This document shows positions 10,275 through 19,438 of a stretch of 64,000 nucleotides of DNA, piece by piece (position 1 is the stretch's first letter; each line of letters begins with the position of its first letter). Location: positions 360,750-424,749 of the forward strand of contig CAWJOC010000024.1 in the NCBI GenBank assembly GCA_963844315.1, written 5' to 3'. The notes beneath the pieces are model-generated. The model was given only the letters and a program-made list of their open reading frames with translations. It searched no databases and was not told where the DNA came from. This DNA comes from CAWAVN01 sp963844315 (GTDB taxonomy: Bacteria; Planctomycetota; Planctomycetia; Planctomycetales; Planctomycetaceae). The translations under genes were made by a program, and so were the position numbers.

Positions 10275-11222
10275 TTTCTTTCGTGAGCCATTCGGGATAG
10301 ATGGCCGCGCAGTTTTGGGCTTGGGAAATGAAATCCACGCCGACGTGATTTTTCCAGGCGTCCATGAGTTGCCTTGTGAGAGGTCCGGGGCAACTTGTTC
10401 CAATGGATGTTCCATTCAAGGTCCGCACGGGAACCACGCAAAACGAAGTCGCGGTGCAGAACATCTCTTCGGCGGTGAGGGCATCAATTGGGGTGATGTC
10501 TTTTTCCTCCACCCTAATGCCCTGCTTGCGGGCCAATTCGAGCGTGATGGTCCGGCTCACGCCGGGGAGCACGTTTCTTTCGGTGGGGGTGATTAACTTC
10601 CCGCCCTGGATCAAAAAAATGTTCCAGGACGGCCCTTCCGCCAGGAAGCCGGTTTCATCCAACAGCAACGGCCAGGCGTGCGGTTCGATGGCGTGCGCTT
10701 GAACCTGAGCCAACCGGGCATGCACTCGGCTGCGGGTTTTTGCGCGGGGGTTGATAAAACCCGGCGGCAAGACTGCGCTGCGCAGGAATCACCAGCCGTG
10801 CGGCCCAATTCGTAATAAGGCGCGATGCGGGCCAGTTGCGGAATGAGCGGCCAGCAGTTTATGCAAACCGTAGGGCTTAATGGTTCAGGGAAAGCGGCCC
10901 GGTAAAGATCCACGGGTCCCGGCGAGATGTTATGGACGATCTGCCATTCCACGTCTTGTGGTTCGGTCTTCTGGTTTTGTTCGAGCGTGACCCGCGTGAT
11001 GGCATCAAGTTCCGGTGGGGTCAAGCCGCAGTCGATTTGCAGGATCTCCAGCGTGCCATAGAGCCGCTCGAGATGTTTTTCCAGTTCAAACGGCTCGCCG
11101 CGAAAGGTCCGCGTGGATTCAAACGCCATGTCCCCCAGGACCAAGGCGGAATCGAAGATCGAAATCTTCGCTGACGTTTCCGGAACGTATTTCCCATTCA
11201 AGAACACAACTCGTCCGGCCAC
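10255..11222 (-). CDS. Class IV (branched-chain/D-amino-acid type) aminotransferase (frameshifted)
   Basis: PLP enzyme of fold type IV, the group that includes branched-chain aminotransferase, D-alanine transaminase and aminodeoxychorismate lyase. The N-terminal domain reads VVFLNGKYVPETSAKISIFD, then the family phrase DSALVLGDMAFESTRTFRG, and HLERLYGTLEIL. The C-terminal domain reads LLLDETGFLAEGPSWNIFLI and LPGVSRTITLELARKQGIRV, which fit the PLP phosphate-binding loop. The catalytic Lys region falls near the frame break at about 10785, where at least one base change is needed. The start is GTG at 11222, because GAAGGGGG lies just upstream; the longer open frame upstream only translates a repeat. 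The stop lies inside a REP palindrome. The substrate cannot be assigned. Confidence 0.82.
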
Positions 11223-11313
11223 CCCGTTCCCCCTTCGCGCATCACTCCCAGGAATTCTGGCCGGGCGGCCACGGGCAAATCGCAGCCTCGTGTCGCGCCA
11301 GACTTCGATGGAT

Positions 11314-11386
11314 GTGTGCCACTGGCTCTGCCAGTGCGAAACAAGGCCGATGTCCGTTTCAAGCACTGGCAAAGCCAGTGGCACAC
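11314..11386. repeat. RAYT-type palindrome, family B (GTGCCACTGGCT), copy 1
   Basis: Arms GTGTGCCACTGGCTCTGCCA and the complement TGGCAAAGCCAGTGGCACAC, each arm itself containing a small hairpin. Homology with the copy at 35555-35627 extends outward by about 20 bases on each side. Other copies are at 62778-62851 and, as a half, at 36289-36316. The element lies upstream of the aminotransferase gene. Confidence 0.9.
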
Positions 11387-11414
11387 CACCTGCCAACCGA
11401 AGAGGGATGGGACA

Positions 11415-11738
11415 CTACCAACCCAGAGACATGTTGGTTTCGATGGTGCGCTGGGCTTCGTGCAGGTCCACGCCGGTGTCCAGCATGTAAAGCCTGATGG
11501 CGTGCAGTTTGTCGCCCTTGGCGCGGGCCAGGCAATCGCGGGCGGCGTCCGAAGGCTCCGTGGTCCCCTTGACGCCCAGCATCGCTTTGGAAATCACCCA
11601 GATGTCCCGGGGCCGCTTCGTCACGCGGACCACATCTTCCTCGGGGTAATGCACCGCGGCCATCTTGGCGGCGTCCTCCTGGGAATTGGCCCAGCCAATC
11701 ATGATGTGCGCGTTCGTTTCAATCTCGTACAATGCCAT
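11415..11738 (-). CDS. Small conserved-looking hypothetical protein
   Basis: Not recognised. It is 107 residues, cytoplasmic by composition, with no signal peptide or cysteines. The sequence starts MALYEIETNAHIMIGWANSQ and has a mixed alpha/beta appearance ending in a helix (DLHEAQRTIETNMSLGW). The ATG at 11738 is chosen over the upstream in-frame GTG because AGAGG lies about nine bases ahead of it. It is upstream of the aminotransferase, on the same strand, separated by a family B repeat of about 70 bases, so co-transcription is uncertain. Confidence 0.6.
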   Translation of the reverse strand: MALYEIETNAHIMIGWANSQEDAAKMAAVHYPEEDVVRVTKRPRDIWVISKAMLGVKGTTEPSDAARDCLARAKGDKLHAIRLYMLDTGVDLHEAQRTIETNMSLGW

Positions 11739-11874
11739 CGACACCACCTCTTTTCTGTGTGGAAAAAATCCATTTCTCGCTGGGTAACACGCGAATCCAT
11801 CCCGTCAGGTTGTTTTAATGATTTCTCTTAACGAAGTATAGGGATTCGGAACGCTCGCGGCCATCGCTAATTCG

Positions 11875-12030
11875 GTCCCCTCTCCCCTAGGAGGAGAGGT
11901 TCTGCCTTGTCCCCTCTCCCCAGGGGAGAGGGTTAGGGTGAGGGGGACGAGTGGTTTAATCAACATCCAACTTTGATCGTCCCCCTCATCCGGCCTTCGG
12001 CCACCTCCTCCCTCAAGGGGAGAAGGGACA
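11875..12030. repeat. Long two-armed repeat, family C (CCGGCCTTCGGCC), copy 1
   Basis: A MITE-like element. The left part has GTCCCCTCTCCCC-type hairpins and GGGTTAGGGTGAGGGGGACG. A variable middle of about 30 bases follows, then CGTCCCCCTCATCCGGCCTT, CGGCCACC and a CTCCCTCAAGGGGAG-type hairpin ending in GGGACA. This copy has an extra left hairpin. Other copies are at 19494, 39157, 49745, 51604 and, in reduced tandem form, 57375. It fills the gap between two minus-strand genes. No protein is encoded. Confidence 0.88.
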
Positions 12031-12111
12031 TTTTCACACGCGATTTTTGTTGCAGCGAAGTCGTGTTCTCTTGAGTTTCCACCGGAATTGTGGCGCTCCG
12101 TCGCGGTTTGG

Positions 12112-13310
12112 TCAATTCCTGAAATCGAGCCTCTCACAGCGAAATCGGGTATTCGCCTTGGGTGACGCTTTGAAGTTGTGCGGGTCGATGTGGATTCCCA
12201 AGCCGGGTTCCTGGAGTGCCTTGGCGTGCCCGCCGTAGCCGAAGGTCAAATCTTCCTGTGTCAATCGCTCCTTGACCAGAAACCGGTCGTAGCTCCCTTC
12301 CAGATACCGAATGTCTCCCACGGACGACGCGAAATGCCTCCCGGCGGCGGACAAAATTCCGGTTTCGCCCACCTGGCAGCCCAGTTGATAGCCCAAGCCC
12401 GCTCGATGAGCCATCGCCGCGAGCCGGAGCGAAGGCACGAACCCGCCGCACTTGGACAACCGGATGTTGAACAAATCGCACAAGCCCTAACTCAATCGCC
12501 CGCTGCGCATCGGTCGCGCTGCACAGGGACTCATCCAGCATGATCGGCGTTTCGATGCGGGCACGAACCGCCGCTAACCCGCCGACTTCTTCATGCGGCA
12601 CGGGTTGCTCTAGCGAACGTGATCCGATAAGGCAACAGCGGAGCGAGGTTCGCTTCGAGGTTTTCCAAGGTCCAGGCTTCATTGGCATCCAGACGCAAAT
12701 CAACTTTCGGCCCCACGATGCCGCGAATCCGGCGCAGAACGTCGGCATCATCAATGCCTTCCGCTCCGACTTTGACTTTCACCTGATGAAACCCGAACAG
12801 CTTCATCTTCCAGGCCTTGATAAATTGCCCGAAAGGTTTCGAGGTGGTAATCGCTCCGCTGTAGCGAACGCTATCGCTGGGTTTCGCAATCGCAATGGCT
12901 TCCGGAACGAGCGTGGTCACCTGCGACAAAGGCACGCCTTCCGCGCGGGCAGAGGCATCGAGAATGCTGAGTTCCACCGCACACCTTAGCGAATGCCCGA
13001 ACGAATCCCTTTTGCCCGGAAACGGAACCGGAGCAATCCCGTCGCAAACGGCAATGGCTTCCGAAAGCCCCGAGAAACTTCCGCCAAGCTGCGACTTCCA
13101 ATCGGTCTCGCGGACTTGAACGATGGTGTCCTGGATGGTTTCGCCGGTGACGTAATCCCTGGGCAAGCCTTCGCCCCACCCGAGGCTGCCCTCATCCAGC
13201 CGGCACCGGACGATGAGCGAATCGGTGTCCGTCCGCGAATGGGAAGCGTGCCGGATCGGCTTTTTGAGGCGAATGCGAACGTGGAACACACTCAATTCCG
13301 CAATTCGCAT
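12112..13310 (-). CDS. Enolase-superfamily (muconate lactonizing/dipeptide epimerase group) enzyme (two frameshifts)
   Basis: Cytoplasmic Mg-dependent enzyme that abstracts an alpha proton from a carboxylate. An N-terminal capping domain (MRIAELSVFHVRIRLKKPIR) is followed by the barrel. Visible catalytic elements are the Lys-x-Lys in VKVKVG, the first metal Asp in LRLDANEAW, the second metal acid in EQPVPHEE, the third in MLDESLCSATD, and the opposite-face Lys in NIRLSKCGG. This pattern fits the muconate lactonizing subgroup, which includes cycloisomerases, dipeptide epimerases and succinylbenzoate synthase; the substrate is not deducible. Frame breaks lie near 12612 and near 12485, each one base. 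The start is the ATG at 13310 with AGGTGAG seven bases upstream. Confidence 0.83.
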
Positions 13311-13333
13311 GACAGAGCTCACCTAGAGGAAAG

Positions 13334-13396
13334 GAGCCTGCGCACGAAGTAAGCGGATGAATTGAGACGTTCGACCGCTTACTTCGTGCGCGGCTC
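13334..13396. repeat. REP palindrome, family A variant
   Basis: Arms GAGCCTGCGCACGAAGTAAG and CTTACTTCGTGCGCGGCTC. Both arms carry the same change (GAAGTAAGC instead of GCAGTAAGC), so pairing is kept by a compensatory substitution. It lies between the GroES stop and the enolase-superfamily start. Confidence 0.88.
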
Positions 13397-13427
13397 TTGC
13401 GGGTATTTCTTGTTAAACGCTTTCCGA

Positions 13428-13715
13428 TCAAGACAGAATGGCCAGGATGTCGGATTCGGACATGACCAGCACGTCTTCGCCGTCGATTTTGAGTTCGGTT
13501 CCGGCCCAGGGAGAAAAAATCACGCGGTCGCCTTCCTTGACCTGAAACACCTTCCGCCGACCCGAAGGCAAGATGGAGCCATCGCCCACGCTCAGCACCC
13601 AGCCGCGGGGCAGTTTGTCTTGGGCGGAATCGGGCAGGACAATGCCGCCCGTGGTTTTTTGCTCGGCCTCAAACCTTTGCACGACGACTTTGTCACCCAG
13701 GGGGATAACTTTCAT
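13428..13715 (-). CDS. groES: GroES co-chaperonin
   Basis: Ten-kilodalton co-chaperonin that caps GroEL and closes the folding chamber. The product is 95 residues, the usual length. Family features are the first strand MKVIPLGDKVVVQRFEAEQK, the mobile loop KTTGGIVLPDSAQDK, and the C-terminal ELKIDGEDVLVMSESDILAI. The ATG at 13715 is used because the family begins at this methionine; the frame upstream is not homologous. No groEL lies next to it, which is seen in several planctomycetes with multiple copies. The gene is intact. Confidence 0.92.
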   Translation of the reverse strand: MKVIPLGDKVVVQRFEAEQKTTGGIVLPDSAQDKLPRGWVLSVGDGSILPSGRRKVFQVKEGDRVIFSPWAGTELKIDGEDVLVMSESDILAILS

Positions 13716-13983
13716 GCGGACACCGCACTCAAAATGGCCCTCCGACGAATTCCGGTTTCCAGCGGATGACTCCACAATCTTCGCCGAGTCGCTCAAAATC
13801 GGCTGTTTGTTTTATTGAACCCAAGACTAGGTCGGACGGGAAGGGCCATCTCAGGCAAATTCTGGTCCATTGGGAAAAACCGAGGGGATCAGGCGAATTG
13901 GGGCTGACAGGACGGGAAAAACCTGTTATGACGCCAACACATCTTAAGTCGAAACAATAGAACAGTTTGCAGGGAGTGACCCC

Positions 13984-15084
13984 ATGACGGTTCCCGTCTC
14001 GCAAATGTGGACCGTGGCCACCTATGTTCTCGGAAAAAAACTCCGCCGGGTGAAGCGCTACCCCACCGTCTTGATGCTGGAACCGCTCTTCCGCTGCAAC
14101 CTCGCCTGCGCGGGCTGCGGGAAAATCCAACACCCGGTCGAAATTTTGCGGCAACATCTTTCGGTCGAGCAATGCCTGAACGCCGCCGAGGAATGCGGCG
14201 CGCCGATCGTCTCCATCCCCGGCGGTGAACCGCTGCTGCATCCGGAAATTGAGCAAATCGTGGAAGGGCTGGTCGCCCAAAAACGCTACATCTATCTCTG
14301 CACCAATGCGATTCTCTTGGAGCAGAACCTGCACAAGTTCAAGCCCTCGAAATACCTCACCTTTTCCGTGCATCTGGACGGTCCCAAGGAAGAGCACGAT
14401 GTCGCCGTCTGCCGGGAGGGAGTCTACGACGTGGCCATCCGCGCGATTCGCGAAGCCATCGACAAAGGCTTCCGCGTGACGACCAACACCACGCTGTTCA
14501 ACACCGCCGACCCCGTTCGCGTGCGGGAGATGTTCGACACGCTTTCCGAGATGGGCGTGGAAGGCATGATGCTCTCGCCGGGCTACCCTTACGAAAAAGC
14601 TCCCGACCAGGAACACTTCCTGCATAGAAACGAAACCATCGGCCTTTTCCGGCGGGTGTTTTCGGTCATCAGGCCCCAGTGGAAGTTCAACCAATCGCCG
14701 CTGTTTTTGGAGTTCCTCAAAGGCCGATGGGATTTGGAATGCACGCCTTGGGGCAATCCGACATACAACCTCTTCGGCTGGCAAAAGCCGTGTTACTTGC
14801 TCCAAGAAGGCTACTGCGAGAGCTTTCAAGAACTGCTCGACACCACCGATTGGTCCCTCTACGGAAGGCAAAGCGGCAACGCCAAATGCCAGGACTGCAT
14901 GGTCCACTGCGGCTACGAACCCACCGCCGTCTCGGAAACCTTCGGCACTTGGAAAGGCTTTTGGAGGACGGCGAAACTCACCCTCTTCGGAGCCAAACCC
15001 GAACCGCTCGATGACCTGCCAACCTTCGGCAACAACAACACCCGCATCACCCGCCAAACAATGGGTCACGCTGCAAGTGGATGA
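13984..15084 (+). CDS. hpnH: Adenosyl-hopene transferase HpnH (radical SAM)
   Basis: Radical SAM enzyme that joins a 5'-deoxyadenosyl group to diploptene, the first step of extended hopanoid synthesis, at the inner membrane. The product is 366 residues. The cluster motif is CNLACAGCG (CxxxCxxC), preceded by YPTVLMLEPLFR. Further family landmarks are SIPGGEPLLHPEI, YIYLCTNAILL and LTFSVHLDGPKEEHD, with C-terminal cysteines in AKCQDCMVHCGYEP. GGGAG lies upstream of the ATG at 13984. An HpnG-like phosphorylase, the expected next enzyme, is encoded 41 kb away at 55369. The gene is intact. Confidence 0.93.
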   Translation: MTVPVSQMWTVATYVLGKKLRRVKRYPTVLMLEPLFRCNLACAGCGKIQHPVEILRQHLSVEQCLNAAEECGAPIVSIPGGEPLLHPEIEQIVEGLVAQKRYIYLCTNAILLEQNLHKFKPSKYLTFSVHLDGPKEEHDVAVCREGVYDVAIRAIREAIDKGFRVTTNTTLFNTADPVRVREMFDTLSEMGVEGMMLSPGYPYEKAPDQEHFLHRNETIGLFRRVFSVIRPQWKFNQSPLFLEFLKGRWDLECTPWGNPTYNLFGWQKPCYLLQEGYCESFQELLDTTDWSLYGRQSGNAKCQDCMVHCGYEPTAVSETFGTWKGFWRTAKLTLFGAKPEPLDDLPTFGNNNTRITRQTMGHAASG

Positions 15085-15161
15085 TGCCCCGGCAGAAAAG
15101 CTTGCGGCGGGTTCATCGAAATAAGGCGTTCGAGTGATGGACCTAAACCACAGAACAACCT

Positions 15162-15833
15162 TTGCGTAACCAAGCCGCCGTGCCCATTTTCAAGAAGCAC
15201 TACCGGACACTGTTCAAGACGCTCGGCTACCCTCTCAATGAGCGCACTTCGATTCCCCCAAAACTGATTGCCGACGCCGAAAAGCGGCTTGCCATCAAGA
15301 TTCCCACAGTGCTTCGAGACTACTACTTGGTTGCGGGACGCGAGCGACGGTTTAACCAATGCCTCAATCGGCTCATGCCTCCGGAGGAATGGTCAATCCA
15401 CAACAAACGCTTGCTGTTTATGGAAGAGAACCAAAAGGTGTTGTGGTGGGGTGTATCGATCCGCAATCCAAAGTCTGACGATCCACCGATCTCTCAAGGC
15501 ATCAATCACGATCCAATAACATGGCATTCCGAACGCCAAAAATGTTCGGTCTTTTTAACGTTCGTGCTCCACTATCATGCCGTCAATGGCGGGCTTCCAT
15601 TTTCCGGCGGTGCTGATGCCCCGGATCGAACCGACTATCGCTTCGAGAAACACGGATGGACATTTCACGGCGAGGTCGGTTGTGTCTCTGCTTATAGCCG
15701 CGAGTGCCAAGTGGTCTGCCTGACGCCGCCGGGCAATCTTCCGTTCCTGAAAAAATGGTCGATCGTGGCAGCGGCCAAATCCCAATCGAAGCTTGAGGCA
15801 ATCGGCGATGAAATCGGAGTCAACTTTGGATAG
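15162..15833 (+). CDS. SMI1/KNR4 (SUKH)-like protein
   Basis: About 223 residues, cytoplasmic. The N-terminal half fits the SUKH fold: PPKLIADAEKRLAIKIPTVL, then RDYYLVAGRER, and the strand LLFMEENQKVLWWGV. SUKH proteins are known as immunity proteins of polymorphic toxin systems but also occur alone. No toxin-like gene is next to it, so an immunity role is only a possibility. The start is uncertain: TTG at 15162 or GTG at 15180, neither with a strong ribosome site. The gene is intact and appears a little more AT-rich than its neighbours. Its 3' end faces the CrcB gene, with only eight bases between the stops. Confidence 0.6.
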   Translation: MRNQAAVPIFKKHYRTLFKTLGYPLNERTSIPPKLIADAEKRLAIKIPTVLRDYYLVAGRERRFNQCLNRLMPPEEWSIHNKRLLFMEENQKVLWWGVSIRNPKSDDPPISQGINHDPITWHSERQKCSVFLTFVLHYHAVNGGLPFSGGADAPDRTDYRFEKHGWTFHGEVGCVSAYSRECQVVCLTPPGNLPFLKKWSIVAAAKSQSKLEAIGDEIGVNFG

Positions 15834-15840
15834 CGGGCCA

Positions 15841-16239
15841 TCAATAGCCCATCGCCTTCGCGAGGATTGCTCCCAGCCACACGGCGGGAAAGCCCAGACC
15901 CATATTAGCGACAACGTTCAATGCCGCAATGTGCAGTTGATCTTCGCGGAGCAGTTCCACGGTTTCGTAGCCGAAGGCGGAGAACGTGGTGAGCGATCCC
16001 AAAATGCCCGTGATGAGGAATAACCGAAGCGAATGCGACATCCATGCCGGTTGGCCCATGGTGGATTGGGCGATCACAATCGCCATCAAAAACCCAATGG
16101 CCAGACACCCCAACACATTGACCAACAGCGTGCCAGCGGGCAGGAACTGCGGAAAGGCTTTTTGCATCCAGCCGGTAAGCACATACCGCGAAATCGCGCC
16201 CACGAATCCGCCCAACCCCACCGCGAGCAAATAGGCCAT
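15841..16239 (-). CDS. crcB: Fluoride ion channel CrcB/Fluc
   Basis: Small membrane protein of 132 residues that exports fluoride as a dual-topology dimer. It has four hydrophobic helices. Family motifs are GGFVGAISRYVLTGWM (with the conserved Arg), LLVNVLGCLAIGF, and the Phe-box segment GSLTTFSAFGYET with TTFSAF. The ATG at 16239 gives the normal N-terminus. It lies 57 bases downstream of the double-sulfatase stop and on the same strand, so read-through from that gene is possible. No fluoride riboswitch was recognised in that short gap. Confidence 0.93.
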   Translation of the reverse strand: MAYLLAVGLGGFVGAISRYVLTGWMQKAFPQFLPAGTLLVNVLGCLAIGFLMAIVIAQSTMGQPAWMSHSLRLFLITGILGSLTTFSAFGYETVELLREDQLHIAALNVVANMGLGFPAVWLGAILAKAMGY

Positions 16240-16296
16240 GCCTTTGGTCCTGAAAAATCAAAGTCAAAATCCCAGAGGGCGTGCCACACATTCCAA

Positions 16297-19140
16297 TTAT
16301 GGAGCAGCGTATTTGGGATCGCCGGCGTCGGCGGGGAGTTTTGCGTTCCAGTCTTCCAGCAGGCGTTTGAGCCGTTCGCAAACTTCGGGAAGGGTCTCGG
16401 CGAGGTTTTCGCTCTCGCTGACGTCGCCTTTGAGATCATAAAGCTCTTGGCGGGAGCCATCGTATTGCATCAGGAATTTCCATTTTCCTTCGCGCACGGC
16501 GAGATCGGGGTTCGGGTTGTCTTTCGGTCCGGGCCGGTCCGGCGGACGCCGCCAAAAGATGGGGGCCATTCGCGTTTTCTGTCGTTTGCCTAACAGGGCC
16601 AGAGCGAGGTTCTCGCCGTCGAATGGCACGCCCTCTGGCAAGGGCGTGTTGGTGATCTCGTAAAGGGACCGGTTCAGATCCAAAGCACACAGCACACTCC
16701 TTTCGTTCGTGGTGCCTATCGCTTTGGGATCCATCAAACCCGGACCCCATACAATCAAGGGCGACCTGACGCCGCCTTCGTAGAGCCAGGTTTTCGCTCC
16801 GCGAAGTGGCTTGCATTGCCCGGCCCCTTCTTCGGGACCGTTGTCCGATGCCAACACGATCAGAGTGTTGTACTTTAACTTGCGATCATTCCGCACGCGG
16901 TCGAACAGCGGGCCAAGCTGCTCATCCATAGATTTGAGCACCGCGTAATAGAGCGCCCGTTTGCTGCCGTCGGTTTCCTTTCTGAGCATCTCCGGCGGAA
17001 AGAACGGCGAGTGTACATCGTCCGGCCAAAGGTTGACGAAGAAGGGTTTTCCTTGCGATTGGGCCTCATCCATGAATTCAATCGCATCCTTTACGAAAGC
17101 CGCCGTGATCGTGGAACGGTCCTGCCAGCGAATTGGCCCGCGACCCAAAGCGCCGCTTCCCAACCCGTGCCGTTCCGGCGGCTTGCCGTCGTAGGCATCT
17201 TTGAGCGGGAGCACGCGCGGACCCAAGCCTTCGAAGTTGGTCAGGCTTTTGTCGAAGCCGTAAGCCGAGATCAGCGGAGCCTCGCCCACGTCGCGCTGGC
17301 CGCCCATGTGCCACTTGCCGAAGTGGCCGCAGGCATATCCGGATTGCTGAAGAGCGCGGGCCAAGACGGGGGCTTTCGGATCGAGCCATTGGGCCATGCC
17401 GCGCTCGTTGTTCAACTGCCGATGGGCGAGATACGAACTGATCTTCCAGCGGTGCGGATATTGCCCCGTGGTCAGCGCGACCCTGGAGGGCGAGCAGATC
17501 GGCGAGTTGACGTAGAAGTTCGTAAACCGGAGGCCTTCGCTCGCCAGGCGGTCGATGTTCTCGGTCTTGACCGTTTGGCCGCCGAAGCACGAAAGATCGC
17601 TCCAGCCCATGTCATCAATGAACACCGTGATGATGTTGGGCCGATTGGTCGGCCTGATTTCGTCGGTTTCAACTGGCGGCTTGTGTTTTGCGAGGGTCTG
17701 CTTTAACTCCGCCACGATTTCCGGTTTCTTCGCGACGAGGTTTTCCCTTTCCAAGGGATCGGTTTCATAGTCGTAGAGTTCATACTCGGCAGGATCATTG
17801 GCCGCTGCCTCGGCCTGCCATTCGACGAAGCGATAACGCTCCGTGCGAATCGCCCGGCCCAGTTTCTTTTTGGGATAAACATGATAAGCATGGTCCCTGA
17901 CGCGGGCCGCGGGATCTTTCAGCACCGGGACAAGACTTTTTCCATCAATCGCTTGGGGACCAAAGGGAGCGGGCAGTCCCGCCAGTTCCGCAAGCGTGGG
18001 AAACACATCCACGCTCTCGGTGAGTTGCTTCGTCGATGAGTTGGGCTTCGTCACGCCGGGGGCGATGATGAACAGCGGGATGCGGCAGGCTTGTTCGTAG
18101 TTGGTGTGCTTGGTCCAAATGCCCAAGTCGCCCAGATGAAACCCATGATCGCCCCAGAGGACAATGAGGGTGTTCTCGGAAAGTTCCAGCCGGTCCAGTT
18201 CCGCGATGACCTTGCCGATTTGGGCATCGACAAAACTCGTGCTGGCGTAATAGCCGTGGATGAGTTGGCGTTTGAGGCTTTCTGGAAATGGCTTGAGAAT
18301 GGGAATGTTTTTGTAGTTGGCGATCTCCCCGCCGCGTTTCCCGGCGACTTGGGGTGCGCCTTTGGGGAGGTCTTCAAACTCCGGCATGGGGAGCGTGTTC
18401 GGATCGTGCAGATCCCAATACTTTTTCGGCGCGCTAAACGGCAAATGCGGTCGGGCGAAACCCACGGCGATGAAAAATGGTGTGCCGACTTTTTCCCTCA
18501 GATCTTTGGCGGCTTCCAACCGCTTGATCGTTTCCGCTGCGACCCGGCCATCGGCATAGGCTTCATCGGGAACATCGGGCGATTCCAACGCCGCCCCGCG
18601 CGGCAGGAAATGGATCCGGTCAAGCTGTTGATTGGTAAAGTAGGCTTCTTCGCGGGTCAACTCGCCGCCGGTGCTTTGAGGGTCAACGTATTCGATGACC
18701 TTGTCGTGAAAGTGCGGCACGCTGAAAGAGCCTGGATCCCCTTGGTTTCCGTGGCCGATGTGAAACACTTTCCCCAAGGATTCCGTGCGGTATCCGCCGT
18801 GCTTGGCGAAATGCTGCGGCAGCGTGACGGCATCGGGAATGATCTGGCGAAGCTGGCTGCCCAAGCCGTAAAGCCGGGTCGATGTGGAATGCGAACCGAG
18901 CATCAGCGTGAACCGCGAAGGTGCGCACACCGCCTGGTTGCAATACGCCAAATCAAATCGCATCCCGCGCGCGGCGAGGGCATCCAAGTGCGGCGTCTTG
19001 GCAGACGAATCCCCATAACATCCGAGCGCGGGTTTCAAGTCATCCACTAAAATCAACAGCACATTCGGGCGATCCTCGGCAGCCAGGCGTCCGCCGCAAA
19101 TCGCCAATAAACCCAGACAAAACCCAAGCACTCGGAGCAT
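16297..19140 (-). CDS. Tandem double sulfatase (iduronate-2-sulfatase-like plus arylsulfatase-like)
   Basis: One intact frame of 947 residues with two complete sulfatase domains. A signal peptide (MLRVLGFCLGLLAICGG) precedes domain 1, residues 22-495, which starts RPNVLLILVDDLKP and has the formylglycine motif CAPSR at residue 72 and the metal segment VLWGDHGFHLGDLGIW. Domain 2, residues 507-940, starts RPNIITVFIDDMGWSDLSCF, with CSPSR at residue 549 and VLASDNGPEEGAG. The linker of about ten residues has no second signal peptide. Domain 1 resembles iduronate-2-sulfatase-type enzymes and domain 2 arylsulfatase-A-type enzymes. Both need a formylglycine-generating enzyme, not present here. Likely role: desulfation of a sulfated glycan outside the cytoplasm. 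Confidence 0.9.
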   Translation of the reverse strand: MLRVLGFCLGLLAICGGRLAAEDRPNVLLILVDDLKPALGCYGDSSAKTPHLDALAARGMRFDLAYCNQAVCAPSRFTLMLGSHSTSTRLYGLGSQLRQIIPDAVTLPQHFAKHGGYRTESLGKVFHIGHGNQGDPGSFSVPHFHDKVIEYVDPQSTGGELTREEAYFTNQQLDRIHFLPRGAALESPDVPDEAYADGRVAAETIKRLEAAKDLREKVGTPFFIAVGFARPHLPFSAPKKYWDLHDPNTLPMPEFEDLPKGAPQVAGKRGGEIANYKNIPILKPFPESLKRQLIHGYYASTSFVDAQIGKVIAELDRLELSENTLIVLWGDHGFHLGDLGIWTKHTNYEQACRIPLFIIAPGVTKPNSSTKQLTESVDVFPTLAELAGLPAPFGPQAIDGKSLVPVLKDPAARVRDHAYHVYPKKKLGRAIRTERYRFVEWQAEAAANDPAEYELYDYETDPLERENLVAKKPEIVAELKQTLAKHKPPVETDEIRPTNRPNIITVFIDDMGWSDLSCFGGQTVKTENIDRLASEGLRFTNFYVNSPICSPSRVALTTGQYPHRWKISSYLAHRQLNNERGMAQWLDPKAPVLARALQQSGYACGHFGKWHMGGQRDVGEAPLISAYGFDKSLTNFEGLGPRVLPLKDAYDGKPPERHGLGSGALGRGPIRWQDRSTITAAFVKDAIEFMDEAQSQGKPFFVNLWPDDVHSPFFPPEMLRKETDGSKRALYYAVLKSMDEQLGPLFDRVRNDRKLKYNTLIVLASDNGPEEGAGQCKPLRGAKTWLYEGGVRSPLIVWGPGLMDPKAIGTTNERSVLCALDLNRSLYEITNTPLPEGVPFDGENLALALLGKRQKTRMAPIFWRRPPDRPGPKDNPNPDLAVREGKWKFLMQYDGSRQELYDLKGDVSESENLAETLPEVCERLKRLLEDWNAKLPADAGDPKYAAP

Positions 19141-19166
19141 CGGGGAGTTCCTCTATTTCACGAAGA

Positions 19167-19427
19167 ATTCATCTCACACAAAGGCACGAAGGCACAAAGA
19201 AGAGAAAACCATTTAACGCAAAGGGAAGAAAACAAAGGGACGCAAAGACAAGAGAATCCATGTCAAGGAATGAACGCACTCCACTCTGATTGTGAATATT
19301 TGTGAAATGAGAAAGGCCAAGACGGCTTTTCTCCGCGGTCTTTGCGTCTTTCCTTTGCGTTAAAATCTTCCGCTGACTGCGTGCGCCGTTGTTAGATCTT
19401 CGTGCCTTTGTGCCTTCGTGTGTGAAT
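19167..19427. repeat. Nested inverted repeats, family D (AACGCAAAG)
   Basis: The outer arms contain CACAAAGGCACGAAGGCACA (left, 19172-19198) and TGTGCCTTCGTGTGTGAATT (right, to 19427). The inner arms contain TTTAACGCAAAGG and GACGCAAAGAC (19209-19250) against GTCTTTGCGTC and CCTTTGCGTTAAA (19338-19366). Related simple copies are at 48196-48355 and 52831-52955. It fills most of the gap upstream of the double sulfatase. Confidence 0.8.
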
Positions 19428-19438
19428 TCCGAAGTAGA

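Noticed and set aside
13729..15069. 446-codon minus-strand open frame opposite hpnH
   Set aside because: hpnH on the plus strand has all radical SAM motifs; the antisense product is compositionally odd.
15162..15833. Toxin-immunity locus around the SUKH-like gene
   Set aside because: Neither neighbour (hpnH, crcB) is toxin-like, and no second SUKH copy or polymorphic toxin is near. SUKH-like proteins also occur alone.
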